NCBI GenBank assembly: GCA_038025085.1
Contig: CM076144.1
Location: 44,365,001-44,429,000, forward strand
Reading direction: 5' to 3'
DNA length: 64,000 nt
Origin: Tetragonia tetragonoides
Lineage: Eukaryota; Streptophyta; Magnoliopsida; Caryophyllales; Aizoaceae
Below are positions 13,650 to 25,427 of the stretch, piece after piece. The notes below the pieces were generated by a model that saw nothing but the letters and a program-made list of their open reading frames with translations, was not told the DNA's origin and did not search any database. The number at the start of each line of letters is the position of its first letter. The stretch's first letter is position 1. Position numbers and translations under genes: made by a program.

Positions 13650-14225
13650 CTAAACTTGATAATCTTCGTTGGACTTTATCTTCCTTATTGTTCCCCCATC
13701 TTGAACCCAATACGGCTTACAATCCACCGGTTTCCGCCCAACAAAACCCACCCACATATGCAGATAAAGAGCATTGTGCTCAATTATGTCTTCAGCCAAA
13801 AAATTATGCCATTTTCTACGACCATAAAACTGCTAATTTCTGTTTGATCGATAAAAGGCATTGCTATCGTGTACGAGAAAGTACCAATGCTTGCAAGTTG
13901 ATGCAACATTCTTCTTAGAGCCATCGTCCAGTTTTGGGATTATATGGAACTTCATGACATCATTAATACCTGAAAGCCGGTCTGCAAGGGGGATAGACAC
14001 ACAATCCACATCCATCTTAATCCTTTTTGATTGTCTCTCCATCTGAATGGTAAACATGTTATTAAAAATAATGGGCCTTGTTAAAAATCGTCAATTTGGA
14101 GCAGTACTTAACCTCAGAAATAATTTACTTGATAAACAAAGATAAACAAAGGTAAACCTTAGAAAGAACTTACATGATACTTCAAAACTGACATGTTCTA
14201 CTTGTCAAATCCAAAGCAAGCGTTT
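13650..14225 (-). pseudogene. F-box-like gene with internal TAG, 14-kb copy
   Basis: Coding starts at ATG 14042 (MERQSKRIKMDVDCVS), immediately after a splice acceptor (TTACCATTCAG|ATG). A likely leader exon 14174-14225 (donor ATCAT|GTAAGTTC) and a TATA-like ATTTATAAC near 14255 lie upstream. The family signature is present: NDVMKFHIIPKLDDGSKK, STCKHWYFLVH. TAG at 13833-13835 interrupts, then the same frame continues with conserved tail blocks (WHNFLAEDIIEHNALYLH, GFVGRKP) to TAG at 13650. The base context after the stop is TAG-CAG-TTT, close to the leaky CAR-YYA context, so readthrough is conceivable; simple decay is likelier. Confidence 0.68.
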
Positions 14226-14861
14226 GATGGAGATGAAGCGCAGAGTCTGTTATAAATTTTATTTTTAAGGAGAGAGAGGTGAAGTAGGCAAGTACTTATT
14301 TAGAACTGGGGAAGTGGCAAAACTGAAATTATAATTGATTGTGATGACAGATACTTACATTTTATTGGCATATTTGTGGTTAAAAATTTCAAAATTTTTA
14401 AAGATTTCATATTTTTTTCCAAAATATATATCTCAAAAAAAATTTTCTCCAAATATATGTGGTTCAAATATTTCAAATTTTTTAAAGATTTCAAATTTTC
14501 AAGAACATAGATTTGAAAATACGATTAATATAGTTATTATTGATTCGTAATCCAATATTTTTAGTAAAGATTTTCATGTATAATTACAACTGTTTTTGTG
14601 TCCCAAATTTCGAAGTATATTTACTTCCAGTATTTTTGAAAGCAAAGTGGGATTATATAAGTGATTCAAACGAATAATCGTCGTCAAAGGAATCATGATA
14701 AGTCATAACTAGATTTTTTTTAGGTCATAACCATAGATTTTATGGACTATTACATATCACGAATAATTAATGCAATATATGGACCAAAGGAACAAAGACA
14801 CTACTCGTCCCGTATGTTGATAAGATGTTATCATACACCTTGCTTGCACTACCGGGCTCGT

Positions 14862-17603
14862 TTAGAAGATTTTCGTCGGTGTCCAATCATAATCTTGGGG
14901 TTGAGAGTCCAATGTCTCCACCACACTGGAATTTTCAACCTACATACGTAAAAATAGGATAAAAATTTTCAGCCTACATACGTAATAATAGGATAAGAAA
15001 GTGAAATATAAAAAGGTAATATTGTATACAATTAACTTCAATAATAGTTTTATCATGTTACCTTCCAAATGTCTCCTACTTCGTATGTATTTGGCATCTT
15101 GTCCTTTAGGTAGTCAAATATGGGTTTTGACTTATATGGTTGTTGACCGTTTGATGCATCACCAGCATTTGAGCTCGGACTGCCATCTGGCATTTCATTC
15201 AAGTCAAAATTGTGCTTGGTTGGCTTGGCTGCAGCAGTATTCTTTTCATGAAGTGGACAATTCTATTGTGTATGGCCTGACATATCACACTTCGAACAAG
15301 TCTTTCGCTTCCCTTTAACTGGACCTCGTCCTGGTAATTTCTCCGGATCAACAATGCCGTATATGATTTTTTCAGTATCCCGCCGATTATTTCTTTTCGC
15401 CTTCCCTTGTGCCACGTTAATTATTACCTTCGCGTACATGTCTTGTGTATCTCCGCTTGGTACTGTCTGTGCTGCATCATGGTTAGCTCTGAAGGAAAGT
15501 GCGTTAAGATTTGCAAATCTCGCCAACACTGATGCCTCGTCATCTCCCTCAATTGTCCGGTTGACCTCATTCCCTTCCTTGGCCCCAACAGTCCATCTTC
15601 GAAGTATGCAACCCCTAGGAATCTCGGTTATATGTTCATATTTCATGACAGCAAACATGTGGCGGCATGGAAAGCCGAACGTATCCAGTTTCATGCAACA
15701 ACAATGCATTACATCTAGGCTCACATGATAAATGACAATATACCATGTTTCCTTTGACTTTACACTGTTAAGCCAATATACATATAATGGCGCTCCATCA
15801 CTTTTGGGTTTCCTGTTCTTAACCATATACCTATCTTCAAATGCCAACTCCAGACATACGATATCAAATGCGTTTCGTGTATATACCTTTGCTGCAAAGT
15901 TTTTTAACCTCAGATTGGGTTCCTTCGTTACGGGATATGTATGCATGGATACATAATCCTGCGTCCCTTCGGTGAATCGGAGGCCTTGGAGCACTTGATC
16001 ATACAAGTCAACAAAAGTGTGTAAATAAATATTGTGGTCCATCATAGTTTTTACTTGTTTATGCATTGCCTCACATCGCTGAGTGCTTCTCATACCTGTA
16101 AAAATACAACTTTAGTCACAACTTCATTCCTACTTAGTTATACTTAACTTTGTCATTGTACTTACCTGCGAAAAATTTCCCACGTAGATAAGCTTCAGCC
16201 CATTTGTCCTTGTTGCCATATAGCTCAGTCATCCATTGTTCCTCCTTAACGCCAAAATGTGTTACAAGTTCCTTCCACCCCAATTCAAAAGACTCCTTAT
16301 TTCGGTACTTATCTACACATTTCATGAAACCCTGTGCAAATTTAATACCACCGTTTTCCTTCACATTCCTCATTAGGTGCCACAAACAGAGCCTGTGTTG
16401 TGTACGAGGCAATCCATCTCTTATAGCATTCGTCATTGCCTTATCTCCGTCAGTTATAACTGTCTGTGGCTCTAGTTCGTCCCCTGCTTTCACCAACTGC
16501 TTTAACACCCAATCAAACGATTCTGAGCTCTCATTAACAACCAGTGCACATCCAAATGGAACAGTCATGAAATGGTGATTTACTGCTACAATCATGACAA
16601 AGGGCTTGTTGTATGCGTTACATTTGTAAGTAGTGTCAAACGCCACAACATGACCGAATGTCTTGTAGTCAATGCGTGAAATTCCGTCACACCAAAACAA
16701 TTTATCAAGCCTATTTTGTTTATTACGAGTATACTCAATGAAGAATGTTGGATCTGATTGTTGCCTACATTTGAGGTATGCCATAACAGCCTCACTATCA
16801 CCATCTACCACTAATTTCGCCTTAATCTCCTTGACAAATGCATCCAGGTCCTCTATTAGGTATCCCACACTTCCTGGGTCTCCTTCCCCCCATACAATAC
16901 TTCGCATTATGCTACATGTTGGAACACCTGCTTTGCGTAAGTGCCTGATGGTAATCTTCTACTTCTGGTATCACCCTGTGAGACCTATAAAATAGAAAAT
17001 AGAAATGATTAGTAACGATAGAACATTGTCTATTATAACTAATGGTGTTATTCGTCAGTACCTATCATATGGTACGTGTTGTGGCAACAGAAGGTCATGA
17101 TTGTGCTCCGCAGAAAACGCTGCCACGACCTAGTTTGAGTCTTTAACAACATACTTGAACCGTATGAAAGCTTTGCACCCACTTTTTGTTAATCGTTTTG
17201 GGGTCCTTTGCCTGTTTTTCTTTTCTAAATGCTTTTTATCTCGCAACCCGTTCCTACTGCACAAAATTCTTCTTGAAGTAAAATAATCACCTTTCCTACT
17301 CTTACGCGCACTTTTCGACCGAACCCCGAATCCCTTAACCTTCCCGTATATCCTATAGAACTCAATACAAACATCCATTGATCCAAAGCAAAGTTGTTTC
17401 ATGTCTTCTTCTCCAAAATCTGCTAAATTCTTTTCTATTGCATCCCACGTTGCGTTGTCAAAATAATTATCAAGTGACTTTACAGGAAGATCCTCATCAT
17501 CAGATAATTCATCATCATCATCATCATCACCTGAATTATCTTCTATGGAGTTCTCTACATCATCACTTACGTCGATTATGTCAGGTTCCATCTGATTCTC
17601 CAT
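14862..17603 (-). pseudogene. FAR1-related / Mutator-like (MURA-type) transposase, decayed
   Basis: Four exons can be joined with GT-AG introns: 17603-17062, 16984-16166, 16095-15062, 14939-14862 (about 824 codons). Order: acidic N-terminus (DNSGDDDDDDELSDDED); FAR1 DNA-binding domain (FYRIYGKVKGFGVRS..SGCKAFIRF) ending in a WRKY-GCM1-type EHNHD; MULE transposase domain with catalytic Asp in VVAFDTTYKCN, Asp in TVITDGDKAM, the C..H motif HRLCLWHLMRNV and Glu near FELGWKEL; the junction FAG|MRSTQRCE; SWIM zinc finger (CCCMKLDTFGFPCRHMFAV); and a CCHC zinc knuckle (CSKCDMSGHT..NC). Lesions: TAG at 17130-17132 where a tryptophan is expected (DSN-stop-VVAAF), a frameshift near 16960, and TAG at 15260-15262 inside the zinc knuckle. 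No terminal inverted repeats were identified. It lies head-to-head with the ULP1 gene at 18646; together they look like a Kaonashi-type MULE. Confidence 0.88.
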
Positions 17604-18645
17604 GATTAACTGCATGACAAACGATTATGTAAAGCTACTTAGTACTCTTTATGCTTTTAAATAGACATCAAAACAAGTTGCAATTATTTAAAAAAATATT
17701 GGAATTCAAGCACAAAACAAGTATTATATTTATATCGAATGGAAGCAATTATTAAACATTGTCTGAATCCATGCCATACCTGTTACGCCGCTAATTTGAA
17801 CTAGAAATCCGTAATTTGTTTGATTTACATATAAACTCAAATTATAAATTTTGAAGCATTGTAATGTGACTAATGTAGGTCGTGTGACAAAATAAGTATG
17901 ACTAAATAACCTTCTGTAGGTCGTAAGGGTATTTGATATTATTTTGGGCCCATTTAAGTACTTTTTGGGATATTATTGGGCCACAACTATCGGGACTTAA
18001 TACTCAATGTTTTTATTGTTTAATTTTTTTTTGGAAAACTTAATAACCATTTTGAATTTCAAATACGCATTATATTTTTACACAATCCCGTCCACCAACC
18101 CCAAAAACTCAATAACTTCTCTTGCTAAAATCTCCAACCATAACACCTCATTGTTAAAGTTTCTTTGTTCAAATTCGTCTGGGTTTGAAGCTCTTCCATT
18201 ATTTCTCCAACCCAATCTTTGTGATTGTAAGTAATCTATATTTCTCCATCTTTCTCTTTCTCTCTATCTCTCTGTCTCTCCGTCTCTCCGTCTCTCCCTC
18301 TCTATCGTTTAATTTATCATATGATTATGAGTTGCATGTAGAAATTTTTGTTAGTACTTGCAAAATTGAGGGTTTTTGTTGTATTGCATGAATAAAGTAC
18401 TGGTGGATTTTAGATATGTTGTTGGATTTTGATTATTTTGTTTAGCCCTAATGTGTAAACCTTTTCTCCGAACATACAATTTCGCAAAAAAGGTATGAAA
18501 ATCGGATGTTTTATGTCGTCTTGCAAATTTGAAATTAGGTTTATATAATTTCAAGTGAATACAGATAGGGATTACTTAAATTTATGTTTGGGTATAAGCA
18601 TACCATTTACGATTTAGAATTTTAATGTGCAGAACTCAGTCCATC

Positions 18646-21600
18646 ATGTCAACCAAGAGAAAATCTCAAACTTGGTATGTTTTGTTGATTATGGTTTTAT
18701 CATTTTCCAAATCGAGAAAATGATCTTGTATTCAAAATCATAAATTAAAATTGACATTGACACTACTTGTTTTAAATTTTTCAGGGTGAAAGATCAAGGT
18801 GGGGGTAAAAAATCTAAACTTTCGAGTGGGACACCAAATAGGGACGATTGGATAGCACCTATAAATGAGAAAAACGTTTTACAGGTGCCAAAACACTTTT
18901 CTAAGTCAGAAGAAAAGAAGGTCGTTTTAGATGAGTTTGGATTTCAATGTTTGTGGAATTATAAATTTAAGAGTATAAGGCGATGTATGTGTTCATGGAT
19001 CATAAACAATTTTGATGTATCAACACATACCCTGACTCTTGATGGTAAAGATACCATTTTATCCACAAAGCATGTTGAATATATGCTGGGGGTTTAAGAA
19101 TATAGGGATGGATGTGAAGGACTTGGAGGAGGATTTGGTAGATGATTACTCTGACTATTTGGATATGAATATTCGTCAAATGGTAAAGTCGCTTAGAAGT
19201 CTGCCTGCAAAAGACGAGAAATTCTCGAAAATATTAATAATGTTTTTGATGACGACATTATTTTCACCAACTGTGACTGAAAAACCGAAAAAAGAGTGGC
19301 TCCATCTCCTTCAGGATACAAGTCGCATCCATCGACTCAACTGGGCGAAGTTCATTTATGATAGTGCTGTAGTTGCAGCCAAACACTACAAAGACAATCA
19401 GACATTATACATCGAGGGATGCGTTCTATTTTTCATGGTAATCAACAAAATTGTTCTTATTTTTTAGTTGAATCCACAAACATACTAATACCATCTGCTT
19501 TACAGATGTTGTTCTGTGAGTATTCAAATGAACGCCCATTGAATTATGCTTGGAAGAATGAACCCCCTAGGGTAGGTCACTGGGATGATACAAAGATAAG
19601 GGCTTTGAACACGTTTATTGTCAACGAAACAGGAGGCTATGATGTTCCCAAGGTCAGTTACAGAATTGTTGTTTTGTCTAGGTATATTTAATCATTGGTC
19701 ATGTAATATACAATGTTTGGGCATGATATGTATAATGTTTGGGCAGTTGTAGTTGAGATGAATATTCATGATTTCGCATTTTCAATAATGTCGTGTTTTC
19801 CTAAAAGGTGATTCTATTTGGTTATGAGTTTAATATGGTTTAGTCAGGTGTGATCTGTAATGTTCTCATTAATGTAGACCAAAGCATTGTGCCTAAACGA
19901 TTTTGTTCTCTAACAGTTGATGGACAGATTAGAGGGTGTAAAAAAAGACATCCTTGACATACTTTCAGAGGATGCAACAAGCCGAATATCATCATTGGAA
20001 ACTAAATTTACAATGATGCATGATGAACTAAGCATTAAAAAGGATCTGGATGTTGATAATCAGAAGGTTTTAAAATAAATTGGAGATTTGAAGACACAAG
20101 TGGCTGAATTGATAAAGGTGGTGTCCAAACTGTCACCAGGTATCAATGTTTACACTGCCTATATTTGTATATATTATGGATTATTTTTATGATGACGTGA
20201 ATTGAATGTTCCATAATTATTGATCCAAATACAGCAAAGAAGGAGTTGTTGGAGGAAGAAATTGAGGACCTGGATGAAGAAAGCGAGGAAGATGAAGAAG
20301 AAGCAGAAGATAAAGAAGATGCAGAAGATGAAGAAGAAGCAGATGATGAAGAAGAAGCATATGATGAAGAAGAAGTAGAAGATGAAGAGATTGATGATGA
20401 GGATCCATCTGAGCATCATGATAATATGACTTACAGAATTGTTCAGAGAAAGAGGGGGAGCAGGCAAATAATGAAGGGTAGGGGAAGAAAAAGGGGTCTT
20501 GCAGAATGTATTTCCAAGGACACTGTTGTCAAAGATATTGATGACACTGTTGTCAATGATATTTATGACACTGGTGTCAATGATCTCTATGACATTGATG
20601 TCATTGATATTCACTATGATAATCTGAAAGGTGTTGTGGAGAAAATTGTTACTAACATTGACAAAGAGGAGAAAGAGAAGAAGGAGAAGAAGGAAAAAGA
20701 GGACAGGGAGGCCAAGGAACAAGAGAAGAGGGAGGCAAAGGAGAAGAAGGAAAAAGAGGACAAGGAGGCCAAGTAACAAGAGAAGAGGGAGGCAAAGGAG
20801 AAGAAGGAAAAAGATCTGAAGGAGAGAAAGGGGAGGGAGTTAAAGGAGAAGAAGGACAAAGAGTTGAAGGAGAGAAAGGAGAGGGAGTTGAAGGAGAAGA
20901 AGGAGAGAAAGGAGAGGGAGTTGAAGGAGAAGAAGTAAAAAGAGGACAGGGAGTTACAGTGGAAGAAGGAAGAAGATGAGAAGGAGTTGAACGAAAAGAA
21001 GGAGAGGGAGTTGAATGAGTTAAAGGAGAAGAAGGAGAGGGATCTGAAGGAGAAGAAGGAGAGGGATTTGAAGGAGAAGAAGGAGAAAGAATTGAAGGAT
21101 GAGAAGGAGAAAGAGTTGAAAGCTCTAAAGGAGAAGAAGGATAAAGACTTGAAAGCTCATAAGGATAGAGAGTTGAAGGAAAAGAAGGAGAAAGAGTTGA
21201 AGGAGAATAAGGAGAAAGAGTTGAAGGAGAAGAAGGAAAAGGAGGAGCTGGAGTTAAAGGCGAAGAAGGAAAAAGATTTGAAGGACAAGAAGGAGAAAGA
21301 GTTGATGGAGAAGAAGGATAGGGACCTGAAGGAGAAGAATGATAGGGACCTGAAGGAGAAGAAGGAGAAAGAGAAGAAGGAAAAAGAGATAAAGGACAAA
21401 GAGATGAAGGAGAAGAAGGAAAGGGAGCTCAAAGAGAAGGAGAAGAAGGAAAGGGAGCTCAAAGGGAAGGAGGAGATGGAGCTGAAAGAGAAATAGGAGA
21501 GAGGCTGAAAGAGAAGCAGGACAAGGAAAATGAGGATGATAAGGATAGTGAAGAGAAAGAAGAGGACAATGACGATGATGATGGCAACAATGATGAGAAA

Positions 21601-23409
21601 AAGGATGATGATGGCAAAAATAAGGAGGATAAGGATGATGATGATACTGATGTGTAAAACATCAGGTCACAAATGAGGAGACAAATGAAGAGGAATAGGA
21701 TCAGGATGTGAATGATGAAGACACAAATCAGGATAAAAAAGTTGAGGGAATGGATGTTGATAACACTGAAGACACAGATATGGAGGGCAACAAGAAAGAT
21801 GATGACATAAAGAAGGAACATGTTGTGGTGGAAGAAAAAAGGAAGAGAGGTAGGCCAAGAAAAACTTCAGTTAGTTAGAATGTATCGCCATCTTCTCTAA
21901 TGAGTGTTGAGGTATTTCTCTTATGAACGATACCACTTGGCTATAACGTTGCAGTTTGATTCCTTGATACTAATTAGGATTTTTGCAGGAACACAATGTT
22001 TTCAGTAAACCTTCTAAATTATAGTATCGAACTACCATTTCAAAGATAAAACACTTGATGAAGGATGTGGCTGAAGATGACAAACAAATAATTCACAATG
22101 TGTTTGATGAAAAGAAACCAATGAGGTATTTGTTTTCACAGTTGAACGTTTAGTTGTAACCAAAGTATCATATAGTCACAATGTGAAAAGTTTTTCCTCT
22201 AGCCATATACTGCTAAGTCTCCAGGATATTTCTGTATCGAGGAGTGAATTGAGAAGTTTATACCCTGGGAAAGATGTAGACGATTTTGTAAGTGTAATGT
22301 CTACTTATCATCATTATATAGTGGTTGTTGGGTAGTTGAGATGTGCTAACTAATTTCTATGTGATATACTTCAGATTATTAACTACGTAGGCATTGATAA
22401 GGCCCTATCAGACCTAAGTGTTATGTTTGTGCCATCTTTCCAAGTGAGTACTGTTTAAGTGAAATAAAATAACATAAATTGCATAATTTATTACGAAAGT
22501 CTTTATTCAATATATTTTTTGCAGATTAAAACTAAGACTGTAGCTGAAAACATAGATGATGTAGTTTCATATGATATGGTTCGCCAGCCATCACTGATGC
22601 CCATAAATCCAAAGGGGGTTAAGACGGTAATAATAGTTGGCTGAAAACTATATTTTGGATGTGTAGAGATTCCATACATTAATCTTTTGCATTTCAGATT
22701 TACATACCGATGCATTTGGAGAAACCACATAACCATAGGTTCTTATGCGTGGTCAACTTTACTCAAAGCAAAGTTTACATTCTTGACTCTTTGGCAAAGC
22801 ATAGCAATGTGAAGACCAGTCGTTTAAAGGATTGCGTTCAAGTGGTAAATAATTTGATTTTCATCTGATAAAAAATTGTTACAAGTGACTATGTCCCATA
22901 ATATCTTGTTATGAACCAGGTCAAACTACTGTGGGATACAGTGGAGCAAATTGGAAAAGGTTATCAATGGATGCAAATGATGACAAAGTTCGGCACTGAA
23001 TGGTTAGATGTGCCACAACAAGAAAATGGGTAATTTTGCATATATTCATTGCCTAACAGTAAAAATATGTTTTTCTCCTAGTGTAAAATTACATCGCAAT
23101 TGTTCAAATTTTTTAATTTACAGATACTATTGCGGTGTATTTGTTCTAAAGTGGATTGAAGCTGATCGTCAAGGGTTATGGACAAACAAGAAGTACTTCC
23201 ATGTATAAAACATCTAGTGTTTGCTGAGTTTATCTTTCAACAATAATTTTGCATTTGGATAACTTAAAGATTATTAATATTTATGTTTCCAGGATTTGGA
23301 CAAGTATCGTTTGGATCTGTTGTGTCAACTAATTAAAGGGGAACGTGACATGTGCAAAGGCGATGCGGTGGATAAGGCAAAGGGCGACGACAAGGAATCG
23401 TCGAAATGA
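18646..23409 (+). pseudogene. ULP1-type (C48) cysteine protease gene of a Mutator-like element, 13 exons
   Basis: Exons by GT-AG sites: 18646-18674, 18785-19437, 19506-19652, 19917-20139, 20235-21911, 21989-22125, 22218-22287, 22375-22443, 22525-22626, 22698-22844, 22920-23029, 23124-23202, 23293-23409. All exon phases agree. N-terminal part (MSTKRKSQTW.., HVEYMLG, LHLLQDTSRIHRLNWAKF) resembles the plant domain found N-terminal to ULP1 in transposon genes (DUF1985-like). A coiled coil follows, then an enormous Glu/Lys repeat, an AT-hook (KRKRGRPRK, ~21838-21865) and a C-terminal ULP1/SENP peptidase: His in KPHNHRFLCVVNF, Asp in VYILDSL, Gln in VPQQENG, Cys in YYCGVFVLKW. Exons 7-13 are fully open. 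Lesions upstream: a G-run frameshift at ~19086, TAA 20076, TAA 20774, TAA 20936, TAG 21494, frameshifts near 21495 and 21655, and further stops in exons 5-6. ULP1 enzymes process or remove SUMO-like modifiers. A leader intron (18226-18632) is likely. Confidence 0.87.
20650..21500 (+). repeat. Coding tandem repeat 'aaggagaagaaggag' (KEKKE/ELKEKK)
   Basis: About 850 bp of exon 5 of the ULP1 gene is almost pure purine on the plus strand, built from 24-33 bp units 'gagttgaaggagaagaaggagaaa'. It encodes long runs of ELKEKK/DLKEKK. It is preceded by an acidic Glu/Asp run (20250-20410) and four 'gacactgttgtcaatgat' units (20518-20610, encoding DTVVNDIYD). The predicted product is a very long charged single alpha helix or coiled coil. 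The minus-strand Leu/Ser/Phe-rich frames opposite are shadows. Confidence 0.92.
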
Positions 23410-24116
23410 GGGACAAATGCAATGGAATTGACTACTAGAATAGTTAGTATTATTGTAATATTAGGTGCGGTTAAAACAATAGTAAGTTAGAATGTATAAA
23501 ATGTAGACTATTATCTGTTGTATAATTATTGCACCAAGGTTATGTACTAATATGTGGCTATCATTTCCCTTAGTTGTCACAATTGTAAAATGTTTAAAAC
23601 CTTTTGGCTCTTCATGTATGAAACATGTTGTGGTAATATTGGGACGGTGCAATAATTGTTTGGTCAGTACGTATGAAAAGTACTATATTATTTGTTTTGG
23701 GATAATTTCATAAATGTTTACCCTCTTGGCTATTGCAATAATCATTTTGCAGTTGTACTATAGGAGGGGAGTTGACTTATACTTGTATTATATTTAAGTC
23801 AACTCCTCTCTTGCAGGATGAACATTTCCTTCAGCAATTTTTCGTAGTTGCACTACAAGAGGTTAGAGGCCAGTTGACTAATGCAATCAAATTGAAGGAC
23901 ATGACAATAATTACTGTCATAGGGCAAATTAAATAGATTAAAGAAACAATGGTTACAACTATACTAATGTTAGTCGTAACTCAATAAGGTAACACCACCC
24001 ATATTGAAAGCAAAAAACAATACTAACTTCCTATCAATAAAGCACTCATATTCATATAATTTGGAATTAAAATAGTTTATTTATAACAAAATATATCTCT
24101 TCAATTGAAGGCATTA
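23410..24116. other. Gene-free spacer after the ULP1 gene
   Basis: AT-rich. 'agttgcactacaagagg..agttgact' near 23847 and 'agttgtactataggaggggagttgactt' near 23753 form a partial direct repeat. No coding feature seen; it should contain the right end of the MULE, but I could not define it. Confidence 0.5.
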
Positions 24117-24485
24117 TTATTCTGGAGTAACTTCATCCCACCATCCATTATTCGCCCAGTGAGGATCCCCTTCATTATCCGGCTTCTTACCAACATATCC
24201 AAATGTATGACGAAAATAAACTCCATTATGTTCTATGATATCCTTGTGAATAAACTCGTCATATCTCGCTCCCTAGTCCATGTGCCGCTTATCCATGATC
24301 CATTCCTCCGACAGTTCAGAAAGTTTTTCCCATCTCTTGCAAACCTTAGAAAAATTTTGACAGTCGAGCAGAAAATACTGGAGCTTGGGAAATACATAAT
24401 GGATGAGTATGTCATCCATGGCAGCATTATCTGGGAAGACAAACTCTGGACCATCAAATTTCTGCCTCTTAGAATCATTCTCCAT
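24117..24485 (-). pseudogene. F-box-like gene with internal TAG, 24-kb copy
   Basis: ATG at 24485 gives MENDSKRQKFDGPEFVF, then AAMDDILIHYVFPKLQYF and NFSKVCKRWEKLSELSEEW, the family signature. TAG at 24273-24275 interrupts; the same frame then continues with family blocks (DEFIHKDIIEHNGVYF, GYVGKKP, NNGWWDE) to TAA at 24117-24119. The stop-to-end distance is 52 codons, the same as in the 11-kb copy, though the conserved blocks are shifted by four residues. A TATA-like TTAAATAAGG lies about 130 bp upstream (minus strand). No leader intron is evident. It is divergently oriented with the FBA gene at 25428. Confidence 0.68.
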
Positions 24486-25427
24486 TAACGTTAGTTTGAA
24501 AGAACAATGCCAGGAAGATAAGTGGAGGGGAGGGAATGAAAAAGAAAAAAAGATGGATAATGAAGTGAAATTTAAAATGTGGGTGAATAGATTGTTGGGA
24601 CGTGCTTCCTTATTTAAAGGGCTTTTTTGGGATGGATTTCCAAGCGTCACGACGTTTTACTTGTGGAGGGAGTGTTTCTGTAATGTTTAATTTTGAAAAA
24701 TGAATACCAAGGGTCACAACTGTTCATTTAATATTATTCGTTTCTCTTGGGAAAAAAAATAATCCTTTATTTAACATGTTTTATTGTTTATTTTCTCAAT
24801 ACGATTGTATATACTAAAATTCAATTTTCACATTTAAACAAAATTCTCAATGTGGGAAACAAGGTTATGACCAAACATATAATATGAATGGAAGATCTTT
24901 ATACTTATTTAAAATCGTTTGACTTTTATGTTTGTGGTAGAAGTTATATACTTGCATTTTTATATTGATCCTTTTTCCAAAATTATTGTACTGGTGAAAT
25001 ATTAGTACAATATTTTGGTTTTGATTTTGTTCCTTTAATTATTCTCATTTCCTAAATTTGAATTTTGATTCAGTTCCATTTAAAATATAGGGGAGGTTTT
25101 AAACATAAAAATTAACTGAAATGTAGAACTACCTTGAAAGTTGCACCTCCCCTATATTTTTCCAGCCAATCAAAAATATTTATTTTTAAATAACCCCCTT
25201 TTAATAGTCGTGGTTAAGTGGTTTCTTTTTAATATTTAACACTAACATATGATTTTAATGGTCGTGGCTAAATTAGGGTTTATACTGTGCCCATTACTTC
25301 ACAACATAAATACTGCGCCATCTATAGCTTAGACACGTCCCTTATAACTTCTAATTTCAGTTTACTATTTTACTATTCCCTTTCACCCGCCAACCAGAAG
25401 AAACAAACTATCTAAATTCTTTTAGCC

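Noticed and set aside
15001..16995. Plus-strand frames of 105-124 codons
   Set aside because: Antisense shadows of the transposase exons, which carry the recognisable domains.
14640..18000. Terminal inverted repeats for the transposase element
   Set aside because: I searched both flanks by eye and found no convincing inverted pair or 9-bp duplication; non-TIR MULEs exist, so absence is not decisive.
20174..21858. Minus-strand hydrophobic Leu/Phe/Ser frames
   Set aside because: Antisense of the Glu/Lys repeat; apparent membrane segments are composition artefacts.
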